Below, piece after piece: positions 1-14,500 of a stretch of DNA of 64,000 nucleotides. The stretch is from positions 6,039,371 to 6,103,370 of the forward strand of contig OZ025868.1 of the NCBI GenBank assembly GCA_964019415.1, written 5' to 3'. Both the position numbers and the translations under genes were made by a program. Numbering within the stretch: position 1 is the stretch's first letter; each line of letters starts with the position of its first letter. Under the pieces are notes generated by a model, which worked only from the letters and a program-made list of their open reading frames with translations, ran no database searches and was not told the DNA's origin. This DNA comes from Ianthella basta. Its lineage: Eukaryota; Porifera; Demospongiae; Verongiida; Ianthellidae.

Positions 1-3000
1 CATCTTGCCATTTCTTACTATATCTTGTCTCATCTTGCCATTTCTTACTACGTCTCGTCTCATCTTCCATTTCTTACTACATCTTGTCTCATCTTGCCAT
101 TTCTTACTATATCTTGTCTCATCTTGCCATTTCTTACTACGTCTTGTCTCATCTTATCATTTCATACTTCATCTAGTCTCATCTTGCCATTTCTTACTAC
201 GTCTTGTCTCATCTTGCCATTTCTTACTACATCTTGTCACATCTCGCCATTTCTCTCTACGTCTTGTCTCATCTTGCCATTTCTTAATACGTCTTATCTT
301 ATCTTGTCTTTTCTTACTACGTCTTGTCCCATCTTGCCATTTTTTACTACATCTTGTCTCATCTTGCCATTACTTACAATATCTTGTCTCATCTTGCCAT
401 TTCTTACTAAATCTTGGCACATCTTGCGATTTCTTACTACATCTTGTCTCATCTTGCCATTTCTTACTACATCTTGTCTCATCTTGCCATTTCTTACTAC
501 ATCTTGTCTCATCTTGCCATTTCTTACTACATCTTGTCTCATCCTGCCATTTCTTTCTATATCTTGTCACATCTTACCATTTCTTACTACATCTTGTCTC
601 ATCTTGCCATTTCTTACTACGTCTTATCTCATCTTGCCAATTCTTACTACGTCTTGTCACATCTTGCCATTTTTTACTACATCTTGTCTCATCTTGCCAT
701 TACTTACAATATCTTGTCTCATCTTGCCATTTCTTACTAAATCTTGGCACATCTTGCGATTTCTTACTACATCTTGTCTCATCTTGCCATTTCTTACTAC
801 ATCTTGTCTCATCTTGCCATTTCTTACTACATCTTCTCTCATCTTGCCATTACTTACTATATCTTGTCTCATCTTGCCATTTCTTACTACATCTTGTCTC
901 ATCTTGCCATTTCTCACTACGTCTTGTCTCATCTTGCCATTTCGTACTACATCTTGTCTCATCTTGCCATTTCTTACTACGTCTTGTCACATCTTGCCAT
1001 TTCTTACTACACCTTGTCTCATCTTGCCATTTCTTACTACGTCTTGTCTCATCTTGCCATTTCTTACTACATCTTGTCTCATCTTGCCATTTCTTACTAT
1101 ATCTTGTCTCATCTTGCCATTTCTTACTACATCTCGTCTCATCTTCCATTTCTTACTACATCTTGTCTCATCTTGCCATTTCTTACTATATCTTGTCTCA
1201 TCTTGCCATTTCTTACTACGTCTTGTCTCATCTTATCATTTCATACTTCATCTAGTCTCATCTTGCCATTTCTTACTACGTCTTGTCTCATCTTGCCATT
1301 TCTTACTACATCTTGTCACATCTCGCCATTTCTCTCTACGTCTTGTCTCATCTTGCCATTTCTTAATACGTCTTATCTTATCTTGTCTTTTCTTACTACC
1401 TCTTGTCCCATCTTGCCATTTCTTGCTACATCTTGTCTCATCTTGCCATTTCTTACTACATGTTGTCTCATTTTGCCATTTCTTACTATAATTTGACTCA
1501 TCTTGCCATTTCTTACTATATCTTGTCTCATCTTGCCATTTCTTACTATATCTTGTCTCATCTTGCCATTTCTTACTACGTCTTGTCTCATCTTGCCATT
1601 TCTTACTTCATCTAGTCTCACTTTGCCATTTCTTACTACGTCTTGTCTCATTTTGCTATTTCTTACTACGTCTTGTCTCATCTTGCCATTTCTTACTACA
1701 TCTTGTCACATCTTGCCATTTCTCTCTACGTCTTGTCTCATCTTGCCATTTCTTACTACGTCTTATCTAATCTCTTGCCATTTCTTACTACATCTTGTCT
1801 CATCTTGCCATTTCTTACAACGTCTTGTCACATCTTGCCATTTCGTACTATATCTTCTCTCATCTTGCCATTTCTTACTACATCTTGTCTCATCTTGCCA
1901 TTTCTTACTACATCTTGTCTCATCTTGCCACTTCTTACTACGTCTTGTCACATCTTGCCATTTCTTACTACGTCTTGTCTCATCTTGCCATTTCTTACTA
2001 CATCTTGTCTCATCTTGCCATTTCTTACTATATCTTGTCTCATCTTGCCATTTCTTCCTACATCTTGTCATTTCTTACTACATCTTGTCTCATCTTGCCA
2101 TTTCTTCCTACATCTTGTCATTTCTTACTACATGTTGTCTCATTTGCAATTTCTTACTATAATTTGTCTCATCTTGCCATTTCTTACTATATCTTGTCTC
2201 ATCTTGCCATTTCTTACTACTTCTTGTCTCATCTTGCCATTTCTTAATACGTCTTGTCTCATCTTGCCATTTCTTACTTCATCTAGTCTCACTTTGCCAT
2301 TTCTTACTACGTCTTGTCTCATCTTGCTATTTCTTACTACGTCTTGTCTCATCTTACCATTTCTTACTACATCTAGTCTCATCTTGCCATTTATTACTAT
2401 ATCTTGTCTCATCTTGCCATTTCTTCCTACATCTTGTCATTTCTTACTACATCTTGTCTCATCTTGCCATTTCTTACTACATCTTGTCTCATCTTGCCAT
2501 TTCTTCCTACATCTTGTCATTTCTTACTACATGTTGTCTCATTTTGCAATTTCTTACTATAATTTGTCTCATCTTGCCATTTCTTACTATATCTTGTCTC
2601 ATCTTGCCATTTCTTACTATATCTTGTCTCATCTTGCCATTTCTTAATACGTCTTGTCTCATCTTGCCATTTCTTACTTCATCTAGTCTGACTTTGCCTT
2701 TTCTTACTACGTCTTATCTCATCTTGCTATTTCTTACTACGTCTTGTCTCATCTTGCCATTTCTTACTACATCTTGTCACATCTTGCCATTTCTCTCTAC
2801 GTCTTGTCTCATCTTGCCATTTCTTACTACGTCTTATCTAATCTTGCCATTTCTTACAACGTCTTGTCTCATCTTGCCATTTCTTAATACATCTTGTCTC
2901 ATCTTGCTATTTCTTACTACATCTTATCACATCTTGCCATTTCTTACTATATCTTGTCTCATCTTGCCATTTCTCACTACATCTTGTTTAATCTTGCCAT

Positions 3001-6000
3001 TTCTAACTATATCCTGTCTCATCTTGCCATTTCTTACTACATCTTGTCTCATCTTGCCATTTCTTACTATATCTTGTCTCATCTTGCCATTTCTTACTAT
3101 ATCGTGTCTCATCTTGCCATTTCTTACTACATCTTGTCTCATCTTGCCATTTCTTACTACGTCTTGTCTCATCTTGCCATTTCTTACTATATCTTGTCTC
3201 ATCTTGCCATTTCTAACTATATCTTGTCTCATCTTGCCATTTCTTACTACATCTTATCTCATCTTGCCATTTCTTACTATATCTTCTCTCATCTTGCCAT
3301 TTCTTACTACATCTTGTCTCATCTTGCCATTTCTTACTACATCTTGTAGCATCTTGCCACTTCTTACTATGTCTTGTCACATCTTGCCATTTCTTACTAC
3401 GTCTTGTCTCATCTTGCCATTTCTTACTACATCTTGTCTCATCTTGCCATTTCTTACTATATCTTGTCATCATCTTGCCATTTCTTACTATATCTTGTCT
3501 CATCTCGCCATTTCTTACTACATCTTGTCTCATCTTGCCATTTCTTACTATTTCGTGTCTCATCTTGCCATTTCTTACTACATCTTGTCTCATCTTGACA
3601 TTTCTTACTATATCTTGTCTCATCTTGCCATTTCTTACTACATCTTGTCTCATCTTGCCATTTCTTACTATATCTTGTAACATCTTGCCATTTCTTACTA
3701 CATCTTGTCTCATCTTGCCATTTCTTACTACATCTTGTCTCATCTTGCCATTTCTTACTACATTTTGTCTCATCTTGCCACTTCTTACTACGTCTTATCA
3801 CATCTTGCCATTTCTTACTACGTCTTGTCTCATCTTGCCATTTCTTACTACATCTTGACTCATCTTGCCATTTCTTACTATATCTTGTCTCATCTTGCCA
3901 TTTCTTACTATATCTTGTCTCATCTTGCCATTTCTTACTACATCTTGTCTCATCTTGCCATTTCTTCCTACATCTTGTCATTTCTTACTACATGTTGTCT
4001 CATTTTGCCATTTCTTACTATAATTTGTCTCATCTTGCCATTTCTTACTATATCTTGTCTCATCTTGCCATTTCTTACTATATCTTGTCTCATCTTGCCA
4101 TTTCTTACTACATCTTGTCTCATCTTGCCATTTCTTACTATATCTTGTCTCATCTTGCCATTTCTTACTACGTCTTGTCTCATCTTGCCATTTCTTACTT
4201 CATCTAGTCTCACTTTGCCATTTCTTACTACGTCTTGTCTCATCTTGCTATTTCTTACTACGTCTTGTCTTATCTTGCCATTTCTTACTACATCTTGTCA
4301 CATCTTGCCATTTCTCTCTACGTCTTGTCTCATCTTGCCATTTCTTACTACGTCTTATCTAATCTCTTGCCATTTCTTACTACATCTTGTCTCATCTTGC
4401 CATTTCTTACTACGTCTTGTCACATCTTGCCATTTCTTACTACATCTTGTCTCATCTTGCCATTTCTTACTACATCTTGTCTCATCTTGCCATTTCTTAC
4501 TACATCTTGTCTCATCTTGCCACTTCTTACTACGTCTTGTCACATCTTGCCATTTCTTACTACGTCTTGTCTCATCTTGCCATTTCTTACTACATCTTGT
4601 CTCATCTTGCCATTTCTTACTATATCTTGTCTCATCTTGCCATTTCTTACTATATATTGTCTGATCTTGCCATTTCTTACTACATCTTGTCTCATCTTGC
4701 CATTTCTTCCTACATCTTGTCATTTCTTACTACATGTTGTCTCATTTTGCCATTTCTTACTATAATTTGTCTCATCTTGCCATTTCTTACTATATCTTGT
4801 CTCATCTTGCCATTTCTTACTATATCTTGTCTCATCTTGCCATTTCTTAATGCGTCTTGTCTCATCTTGCCATTTCTTACTTCATCTAGTCTCACTTTGC
4901 CATTTCTTACTACGTCTTGTCTCATCTTGCTATTTCTTACTACGTCTTGTCTCATCTTGCCATTTCTTACTACATCTTGTCACATCTTGCCATTTCTCTC
5001 TACGTCTTGTCTCATCTTGCCATTTCTTACTACGTCTTATCTAATCTTGCCTTTTCTTACAACGTCTTGTCTCATCTTGCCATTTCTTAATACATCTTGT
5101 CTCATCTTGCTATTTCTTACTACATCTTGTCACATCTTGCCATTTCTTACTATATCTTGTCTCATCTTGCCATTTCTCACTACATTTTGTTTAATCTTGC
5201 CATTTCTAACTATATCTTGTCTCATCTTGCCATTTCTTACTACATCTTGTCTCATCTTGCCATTTCTTACTACATCTTGTCTCATCTTGCCATTTCTTAC
5301 TACGTCTTGTCACATCTTGCCATTTCTTACTATATCTTCTCTCATCTTGCCATTTCTTACTACATCTTGTCTCATCTTGCTATTTCTTACTACATCTTGT
5401 CTCATCTTGCCACTTCTTACTACGTCTTGTCACATCTTCCCATTTCTTACTACGTCTTGTCACATCTTGCCATTTCTTACTATATCTTGTCTCATCTTGC
5501 CATTTCTTACTACATCTTGTCTCATCTTGCCATTTCTTACTACATCTTGTCTCATCTTGCCATTTCTTACTATATCTTGTCACATCTTGCCATTTCTTAC
5601 TATATCTTCTCTCATCTTGCCATTTCTTACTACATCTTGTCTCATCTTGCCATTTCTTACTACATCTTGTAGCATCTTGCCACTTCTTACTACGTCTTGT
5701 CACATCTTGCCATTTCTTACTACGTCTTGTCTCATCTTGCCATTTCTTACTACATTTTGTCTCATCTTGCCATTTCTTACTAAATCTTGTCTCATCTTGC
5801 CATTTCTTACTATATCTTGTCTCATCTCGCCATTTCTTACTACATCTTGTCTCATCTTGCCATTTCTTACTATATCGTGTCTCATCTTGCCATTTCTTAC
5901 TACATCTTGTCTCATCTTGCTATTTCTTACTACATCTTGTCTCATTTTGCCATTTCTTATTACATCTTGTCTCATCTTGCCATTTCTTACTACATCTTGT

Positions 6001-8388
6001 CTCATCTTGCCATTTCTTACTACATCTTGTCTCATCTTGCCATTTCTTACTACATCTTGTCTCATCTTGCCATTACTTACTATATCTTGTCTCATCTTGC
6101 CATTTCTTACTATATCTTGGCACATCTTGCGATTTCTTTCTACATCTTGTCTCATCTTGCCATTTCTTACTGCATCTTGTCTCATCTTGCCATTTCTTAC
6201 TACATCTTCTCTCATCTTGCCATTACTTACTATATCTTGTCTCATCTTGCCATTTCTTACTACATCTTGTCTCATCTTGCCATTTCTTACTACATCTTGT
6301 CTCATCTTGCCATTTCTTACTATATCTTGTCTCATCTTGCCATTTCTTACTACATCTTGTCTCCTCTTGCCATTTCTTACTACATCTTGTCTCATCTTGC
6401 CATTTCTTACTACATGTTGTCTCATTTTGCCATTTCTTAATATATTTTGTCTCATCTTGCCATTTCTTACTATATCTTGTCTCATCTTGCCATTTCTTAC
6501 TATATCTTGTCTCATCTTGCCATTTCTTACTATATCTTGTCTCATCTTGCCATTTCTTACCACGTCTTGTCTCATCTTGCCATTTCTTACTTCGTCTAGT
6601 CTCACTTTCCCATTTCTTACTACGTCTTGTCTCATCTTGCTATTTATTACTACGTCTTGTCTCATCTTGCCATTTCTTACTACATCTTGTCTCATCTTAC
6701 CATTTCTTACTACATCTTGTCTCATCTTGCCATTTCTTACTGCATCTTGTCTCATCTTGCCATTACTTACTACATCTTCTCTCATCTTGCCATTACTTAC
6801 TATATCTTGTCTCATCTTGCCATTTCTTACTACATCTTGTCTCATCTTGCCATTTCTTACTACATCTTGTCTCATCTTGCCATTTCTTACTATATCTTGT
6901 CTCATCTTGCCATTTCTTACTACATCTTGTCTCCTCTTGCCATTTCTTACTACATCTTGTCTCATCTTGCCATTTCTTACTACATGTTGTCTCATTTTGC
7001 CATTTCTTAATATATTTTGTCTCATCTTGCCATTTCTTACTATATCTTGTCTCATCTTGCCATTTCTTACTATATCTTGTCTCATCTTGCCATTTCTTAC
7101 TACATCTTGTCTCCTCTTGCCATTTCTTACTACATCTTGTCTCATCTTGCCATTTCTTACTACATGTTGTCTCATTTTGCCATTTCTTAATATATTTTGT
7201 CTCATCTTGCCATTTCTTACTATATCTTGTCTCATCTTGCCATTTCTTACTATATCTTGTCTCATCTTGCCATTTCTTACTATATCTTGTCTCATCTTGC
7301 CATTTCTTACCACGTCTTGTCTCATCTTGCCATTTCTTACTTCGTCTAGTCTCACTTTCCCATTTCTTACTACGTCTTGTCTCATCTTGCTATTTATTAC
7401 TACGTCTTGTCTCATCTTGCCATTTCTTACTACATCTTGTCTCATCTTACCATTTCTTACTACATCTTGTCTCATCTTGCCATTTCTTACTGCATCTTGT
7501 CTCATCTTGCCATTTCTTACTACATCTTCTCTCATCTTGCCATTACTTACTATATCTTGTCTCATCTTGCCATTTCTTACTACATCTTGTCTCATCTTGC
7601 CATTTCTTACTACATCTTGTCTCATCTTGCCATTTCTTACTATATCTTGTCTCATCTTGCCATTTCTTACTACATCTTGTCTCCTCTTGCCATTTCTTAC
7701 TACATCTTGTCTCATTTTGCCATTTCTTATTATATCTTGTCTCATCTTGCCATTTCTTACTATATCTTGTCTCATCTTGCCATTTCTTACTATTTCTTGT
7801 CACATCTTGCCATTTCTTACTACATCTTGTCTCATCTTGCCATTTCTTACTACATCTTGTCTCATCTTGCCATTTCTTACTACATCTTGTCTCATCTTGC
7901 CATTTCTTAATACGTCTTGTCTCATCTTGCCATTTCTTATTACGTCTTGTCTCATCTTGCCATTTCTTACTATATCTTGTCACATCTTGCCATTTCTTAC
8001 TACATCTTGTCTCATCTTGCCATTTCTTACTACATCTTGTCTCATCTTGCCATTTCTTACTACATCTTCTCTCATCCTGCCATTTCTTACTATATCTTGT
8101 CACATCTTACCATTTCTTACTACATCTTGTCTCATCTTGCCATTTCTTACTACGTCTTATCTCATCTTGCCATTTCTTACTACGTCTTGTCACATCTTGC
8201 CATTTTTTACTACATCTTGTCTCATCTTGCCATTACTTACAATATCTTGTCTCATCTTGCCATTTCTTACTAAATCTTGGCACATCTTGCGATTTCTTAC
8301 TACATCTTGTCTCATCTTGCCATTTCTTACTACATCTTGTCTCATCTTGCCATTTCTTACTACATCTTGTCTCATCTTGCCATTTCTT
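1..8388. repeat. Satellite domain 1, marked by CTTTGCC/CTTTCCC variant monomers
   Basis: This part of the array is characterised by a variant monomer pair reading CATCTAGTCTCAC then TTTGCC (or TTTCCC). Copies are seen near 1612, 2281, 2683, 4201, 4886, 6597 and 7347. Longer-range copies occur inside it. The block starting at 61 recurs at about 1140 (offset about 1,079 bp). A run with TACTTACAATATC and TACTAAATCTTGGCAC recurs near 361, 691 and 8230. The variants are less regular than in the 17-34 kb core. Confidence 0.75.
6421..7710. repeat. 750-bp-offset duplication inside the satellite
   Basis: About 540 bp at 6421-6960 recur almost unchanged at 7171-7710 (offset exactly 750 bp). The shared variants include CATTTCTTAATATATTTTG, TTACCACGTC, the CTTTCCC monomer and TATTTATTAC. 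Part of the same material (6151-6420) also recurs at 6721-6990, an offset of 570 bp. The nesting fits successive unequal exchanges. Confidence 0.8.
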
Positions 8389-8588
8389 NNNNNNNNNNNN
8401 NNNNNNNNNNNNNNNNNNNNNNNNNNNNNNNNNNNNNNNNNNNNNNNNNNNNNNNNNNNNNNNNNNNNNNNNNNNNNNNNNNNNNNNNNNNNNNNNNNNN
8501 NNNNNNNNNNNNNNNNNNNNNNNNNNNNNNNNNNNNNNNNNNNNNNNNNNNNNNNNNNNNNNNNNNNNNNNNNNNNNNNNNNNNNNNN
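8389..8588. other. Assembly gap, 200 N
   Basis: A run of exactly 200 N lies inside the satellite. The flanking monomers are the same family on both sides, so the gap hides more array of unknown size. Confidence 0.99.
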
Positions 8589-11500
8589 CATTTATAACTA
8601 CGTCTTGTCTCATCTTGCCATTTCTTACTTTATTCTATCACATCTTGCCATTTCTTACTACATCTTGTCTCATCTTGCCATTTCTTACTACATCTTGTCT
8701 CATCTTGCCATTTTTACTACATCTTGTCTCATCATACTTTTTCTTACTACATCTTGTCTCATCTTGCCATTTCATACTATATGTTCTCTCATCTTGCCAT
8801 TTCTTACTATATCTTGTCTCATCTTGCCATTTCTTACTATATCTTGTCTCATCTTGCCATTTCTTACTACATCTTGTCTCATCTACCCAGTTCTTGCTAC
8901 ATCTTGTCTCATCTTGACATTTCTTACTACATCTTGTCTCATCTTGCCATTTCTTACTATATCTTGTCTCATCTTGCCATTTCTTACTACATCTTGTCTC
9001 ATCTTGCTATTTCTTACTACATCTTGTCTCATCTTGCCATTTCTTACTACGTCTTGTCTCTTCTTGCCATTTCTTACTACATCTTGTCTCATCTTGCCAT
9101 TTCTTACTACATCTTGTCTCATCTTGCCATTTCTTACTACGTCTTGTCTCATCTTGCCATTTCTTACTACTTCTTGTCTCATCTTGCTATTTCTTACTAC
9201 ATCTTGTCTCATCTTGCCATTTCTTACTACATCTTGTCTCATCTTACCATTTCTTTCTACATCTTGTCTCATCTTGCCATTTCTTACTATTTCTTGTCAC
9301 ATCTTGCCATTTCTTACCATATCTTGTCACATCTTGCAATTTCTTACTACATCTTGTCTCATATTGCCATTTCTTACTACATCTTGTCTCATCTTGCCAT
9401 TTCTTACTACGTCTTGTCTCATCTTGCCATTTCTTACTACGTCTTGTCTCATCTTGCCATTTCTTACTACGTCTTATCTCATCCTGCCATTTCTTACTAT
9501 ATCTTGTCTCATCTTGCCATTGCCTACTACTTCTTGTCTCATCTTCCATTTCTTACTACATCTTGTATCATCTTGCCATTTCTTACTACATCTTGTCTAA
9601 TCTTGTGATTGATTACTATATCTTGTCTCATCTTACCATTTCTTACTACATCTTGTCACATCTTGCCATTTCTTACTACATCTTGTCTCATCTTGCCATT
9701 TCTTACTACGTCTTGTCTCATCTTGCCATTTCTTACTAAGTCTTATCTCATCTTGCCATTTCTTACTACATCTTGTCTCATCTTGCCATTTCTTACTTTA
9801 TTCTATCACATCTTGCCATTTCTTACTACATCTTGTCTCATCTTGCCATTTCTTACTACATCTTGTCTCATCTTACCATTTTTTCTACATCTTGTCTCAT
9901 CATACCTTTTCTTACTACATCTTGTCTCATCTTGCCATTTCAAACTATAGGTTCTCTCATCTTGCCATTTCTTACTATATCTTGTCTCATCTTGCCATTT
10001 CTTACTACATCTTGTCTCATCTTGCCATTTCTTACTACATCTTGTCTCATCTACCCAGTTCTTACTACATCTTGTCTCATCTTGACATTTCTTACTACAT
10101 CTTGTCTCATCTTGCCATTTCTTACTATATCTTGTCTCATCTTGCCATTTCTTACTACATCTTGTCTCATCTTGCTATTTCTTACTACATCTTGTCTCAT
10201 CTTGTCATTTCTTACTACGTCTTGTCTCATCTTGCCATTTCTTACTACATCTTGTCTCATCTTGCCATTTCTTACTACATCTTGTCTCATCTTGCCATTT
10301 CTTACTACGTCTTGTCTCATCTTGCCATTTCTTACTACGTCTTGTCTCATCTTGCCATTTCTTACTACGTCTTGTCTCATCTTGCCATTTCTTACTATAT
10401 TCTATCACATCTTGCCATTTCTCACTACATCTTGTCTCATCTTGCCATTTCTTACTACATCTTGTCTCATCTTGCCATTTTTACTACATCTTGTCTCATC
10501 ATACCTTTTCTTACTACATCTTGTCTCATCTTGCCATTTCATACTATATGTTCTCTCATCTTGCCATTTCTTACTACATCTTGTCTCATCTTGCCATTTC
10601 TTACTATATCTTGTCTCATCTTGCCATTTCTTACTACATCTTGTCTCATCTTGCCATTTCTTACTACATCTTGTCTCATCTTGCCATTTCTTACTATATC
10701 TTGTCTCATCTTACCATTTCTTACTACATCTTGTCTCATCTTGCCATTTCTTACTACGTCTTGTCTCATCTTGCCATTTCTTACTACATCTTGTCTCATC
10801 TTGCCATTTCTTACTACATCTTGTCTCATCTTGCCATTTCTTACTATATCTTGTCTCATCTTGCCATTTCTTACTACATCTTGTCTCATCTTGCCATTTC
10901 TTACTACATCTTGTCTCATCTTTCCATTTCTTACTACATCTTGTCTCATCTTGCCATTTCTTACTACGTCTTGTCTCATCTTGCCATTTCTTACTACGTC
11001 TTGTCTCATCTTGCCATTTCTTACTACAACTTGTCTCATCTTGCCATTTCTTACTACATCTTGTCTCATCTTGCCATTTCTTTCTACATCTTGTCTCATC
11101 TTGCCATTTCTTACTATTTCTTGTCACATCTTGCCATTTCTTACCATATCTTGTCACATCTTGCAATTTCTTACTACATCTTGTCTCATCTTGCCATTTT
11201 AACTACATCTTTTCTCATCATACCTTTTCTTACTACATCTTGTCTCATCTTGCCATTTCATACTATATGTTCTCACATCTTGCCATTTCTTACTACATCT
11301 TGTCTCATCTTGCCATTTCTTACTATATCTTGTCTCATCTTGCCATTTCTTACTACATCTTGTCTCATCTTGCCATTTCTTACTACATCTTGTCTCATCT
11401 TCCCATTTCTTACTACATCTTGTCTCATCTTGCCATTTCTTACTACATCTTGTCACATCTTGCCATTTCTTACTATATCTTGTCTCATCTTGCCATTTCT

Positions 11501-14500
11501 TACTATATCTTGTCTCATCTTGCCATTTCTTACTACATCTTGTCTCATCTTGCCATTTCTTACTACGTCTTGTCTCATCTTGCCATTTCTTACTACATCT
11601 TGTCTCATCTTGCCATTTCTTACTACATCTTGTCTCATCTTGCCATTTCTTACTACATCTTGTATCATCTTGCCATTTCTTACTACATCTTGTCTCATCT
11701 TGCCATTTCTTACTACATCTTGTCTCATCTTTCCATTTCTTACTACATCTTGTCTCATCTTTCCATTTCTTACTACATCTTGTCTCATCTTGCCATTTCT
11801 TACTACGTCTTGTCTCATCTTGCCATTTCTTACTGCGTCTTGTCTCATCTTGCCATTTCTTACTACATCTTGTCTCATCTTGCCATTTCTTACTACATCT
11901 TGTCTCATCTTGCCATTTCTTTCTACATCTTGTCTCATCTTGCCATTTCTTACTATTTCTTGTCAAATCTTGCCATTTCTTACCATATCTTGTCACATTT
12001 TGCAATTTCTTACTACATCTTGTCTCATCTTGCCATTTCTTACTACATCTTGTCTCATCTTTCCATTTCTTACTACATCTTGTCTCATCTTTCCATTTCT
12101 TACTACATCTTGTCTCATCTTGCCATTTCTTACTACATCTTGTCTCATCTTGCCATTTCTTACTACATCTTGTCAAATCTTGCCATTTCTTACCATATCT
12201 TGTCACATTTTGCAATTTCTTACTACATCTTGTCTCATCTTGCCATTTCTTACTACATCTTGTCTCATCTTTCCATTTCTTACTACATCTTGTCTCATCT
12301 TTCCATTTCTTACTACATCTTGTCTCATCTTGCCATTTCTTACTATGTCTTGTTTCATCTTGCCATTTCTTACTACATCTTGTCTCATCTTGCCATTTCT
12401 TACTACATCTTGTCTCATCTTGCCATTTCTTTCTACATCTTGTCTCATCTTGCCATTTCTTACTATATCTTGTCTCATCTTACCATTTCTTACTACATCT
12501 TGTCATATCTAGCCATTTCTTACTACATCTTGTCTCATCTTGCCATTTCTTACTACATCTTGTCTCATCTTGCCATTTCTTACTACATCTTGTCACATCT
12601 TGCCATTTCTTACTATATCTTGTCTCATCTTGCCATTTCTTACTATATCTTGTCTCATCTTGCCATTTCTTACTACATCTTGTCTCATCTTGCCATTTCT
12701 TACTACGTCTTGTCTCATCTAGCCATTTCTTACTACATCTTGTCTCATCTTGCCATTTCTTACTACATCTTGTCTCATCTTGCCATTTCTTACTACATCT
12801 TGTATCATCTTGCCATTTCTTACTATATCTTGTCTCATCTTGCCATTTCTAACTACATCTTGTCTCATCTTGCCATTTCTTACTACATCTTGTCTCATCT
12901 TTCCATTTCTTACTACATCTTGTCTCATCTTGCCATTTCTTACTACGTCTTGTCTCATCTTACCATTTCTTACTACGTCTTGTCTCATCTTGCCATTTCT
13001 TACTACATCTTGTCTCATCTTGCCATTTCTTACTACATCTTGTATCATCTTGCCATTTCTTACTATATCTTGTCTCATCTTGCCATTTCTTACTACATCT
13101 TGTCTCATCTTTCCATTTCTTACTACGTCTTGTCTCATCTTACCATTTCTTACTTCATCTTGTATCATCTTGCCTATTCTTACTACATCTTGACTCATCT
13201 TGCCATTTCTTACTACTTCTTGTCTCATCTTGCCATTTCTTACTACATCTTGTCTCATCTTGCAATTGCCATTTCTTACTACATCTTGTCTCATCTTGCC
13301 ATTTCTTACTACATCTTGTCTCATCTTGCCATTTCTTTCTACATCTTGTCTCATCTTGCCATTTCTTACTATTTCTTGTCACATCTTGCCATTTCTTACC
13401 ATATCTTGTCACATCTTGCAATTTCTTACTACATCTTGTCTCATCTTGCCATTTCTTACTACATCTTGTCTCATCTTGCCATTTCTTACTACGTCTTGTC
13501 TCATCTTGCCATTTCTTACTACATCTTGTCTCATCTTGCCATTTCTTACTATGTCTTGTTTCATCTTGCCATTTCTTACTACGTCTTGTATCATCTTGCC
13601 ATTTCTTACTACATCTTGTCTCATCTTGCCATTTCTTACTACATCTTGTCTCATCTTGCCATTTCTTACTACATCTTGTCTCATCTTGCCATTTCTTACT
13701 ACATCTTGTCTCATCTTGCCATTTCTTACTACGTCTTGTCTCATCTTGCCATTTCTTACTACGTCTTGTCTCATCTTGCCATTTCTTACTACATCTTGTC
13801 TCATCTTGCCATTTCTTACTACATCTTGTCTCATCTTGCCATTTCTTTCTACATCTTGTCTCATCTTGCCATTTCTTACTATTTCTTGTCACATCTTGCC
13901 ATTTCTTACCATATCTTGTCACATCTTGCAATTTCTTACTACATCTTGTCTCATCTTGCCATTTCTTACTACATCTTGTCTCATCTTGCCATTTCTTACT
14001 ACGTCTTGTCTCATCTTGCCATTTCTTACTACATCTTGTCTCATCTTGCCATTTCTTACTACATCTTGTCTCATCTTGCCATTTCTTACTACGTCTTGTA
14101 TCATCTTGCGATTTCTTACTACATCTTGTCTCATCTTGCCATTTCTTACTACATCTTGTCTCATCTTGCCATTTCTTACTACATCTTGTCTCATCTTGCC
14201 ATTTCTTACTATATTCTATCACATCTTGCCATTTCTTACTACATCTTGTCTCATCTTGCCATTTCTTACTACATCTTGTCTCATCTTGCCATTTTAACTA
14301 CATCTTGTCTCATCATACCTTTTCTTACTACATCCTGTCTCATCTTGCCATTTCATACTTTATGTTCTCTCATCTTGCCATTTCTTACTACATCTTGTCT
14401 CATCTTGCCATTTCTTACTATATCTTGTCTCATCTTGCCATTTCTTACTACATCTTGTCTCATCTTGCCATTTCTTACTACATCTTGTCTCATCTTGCCA

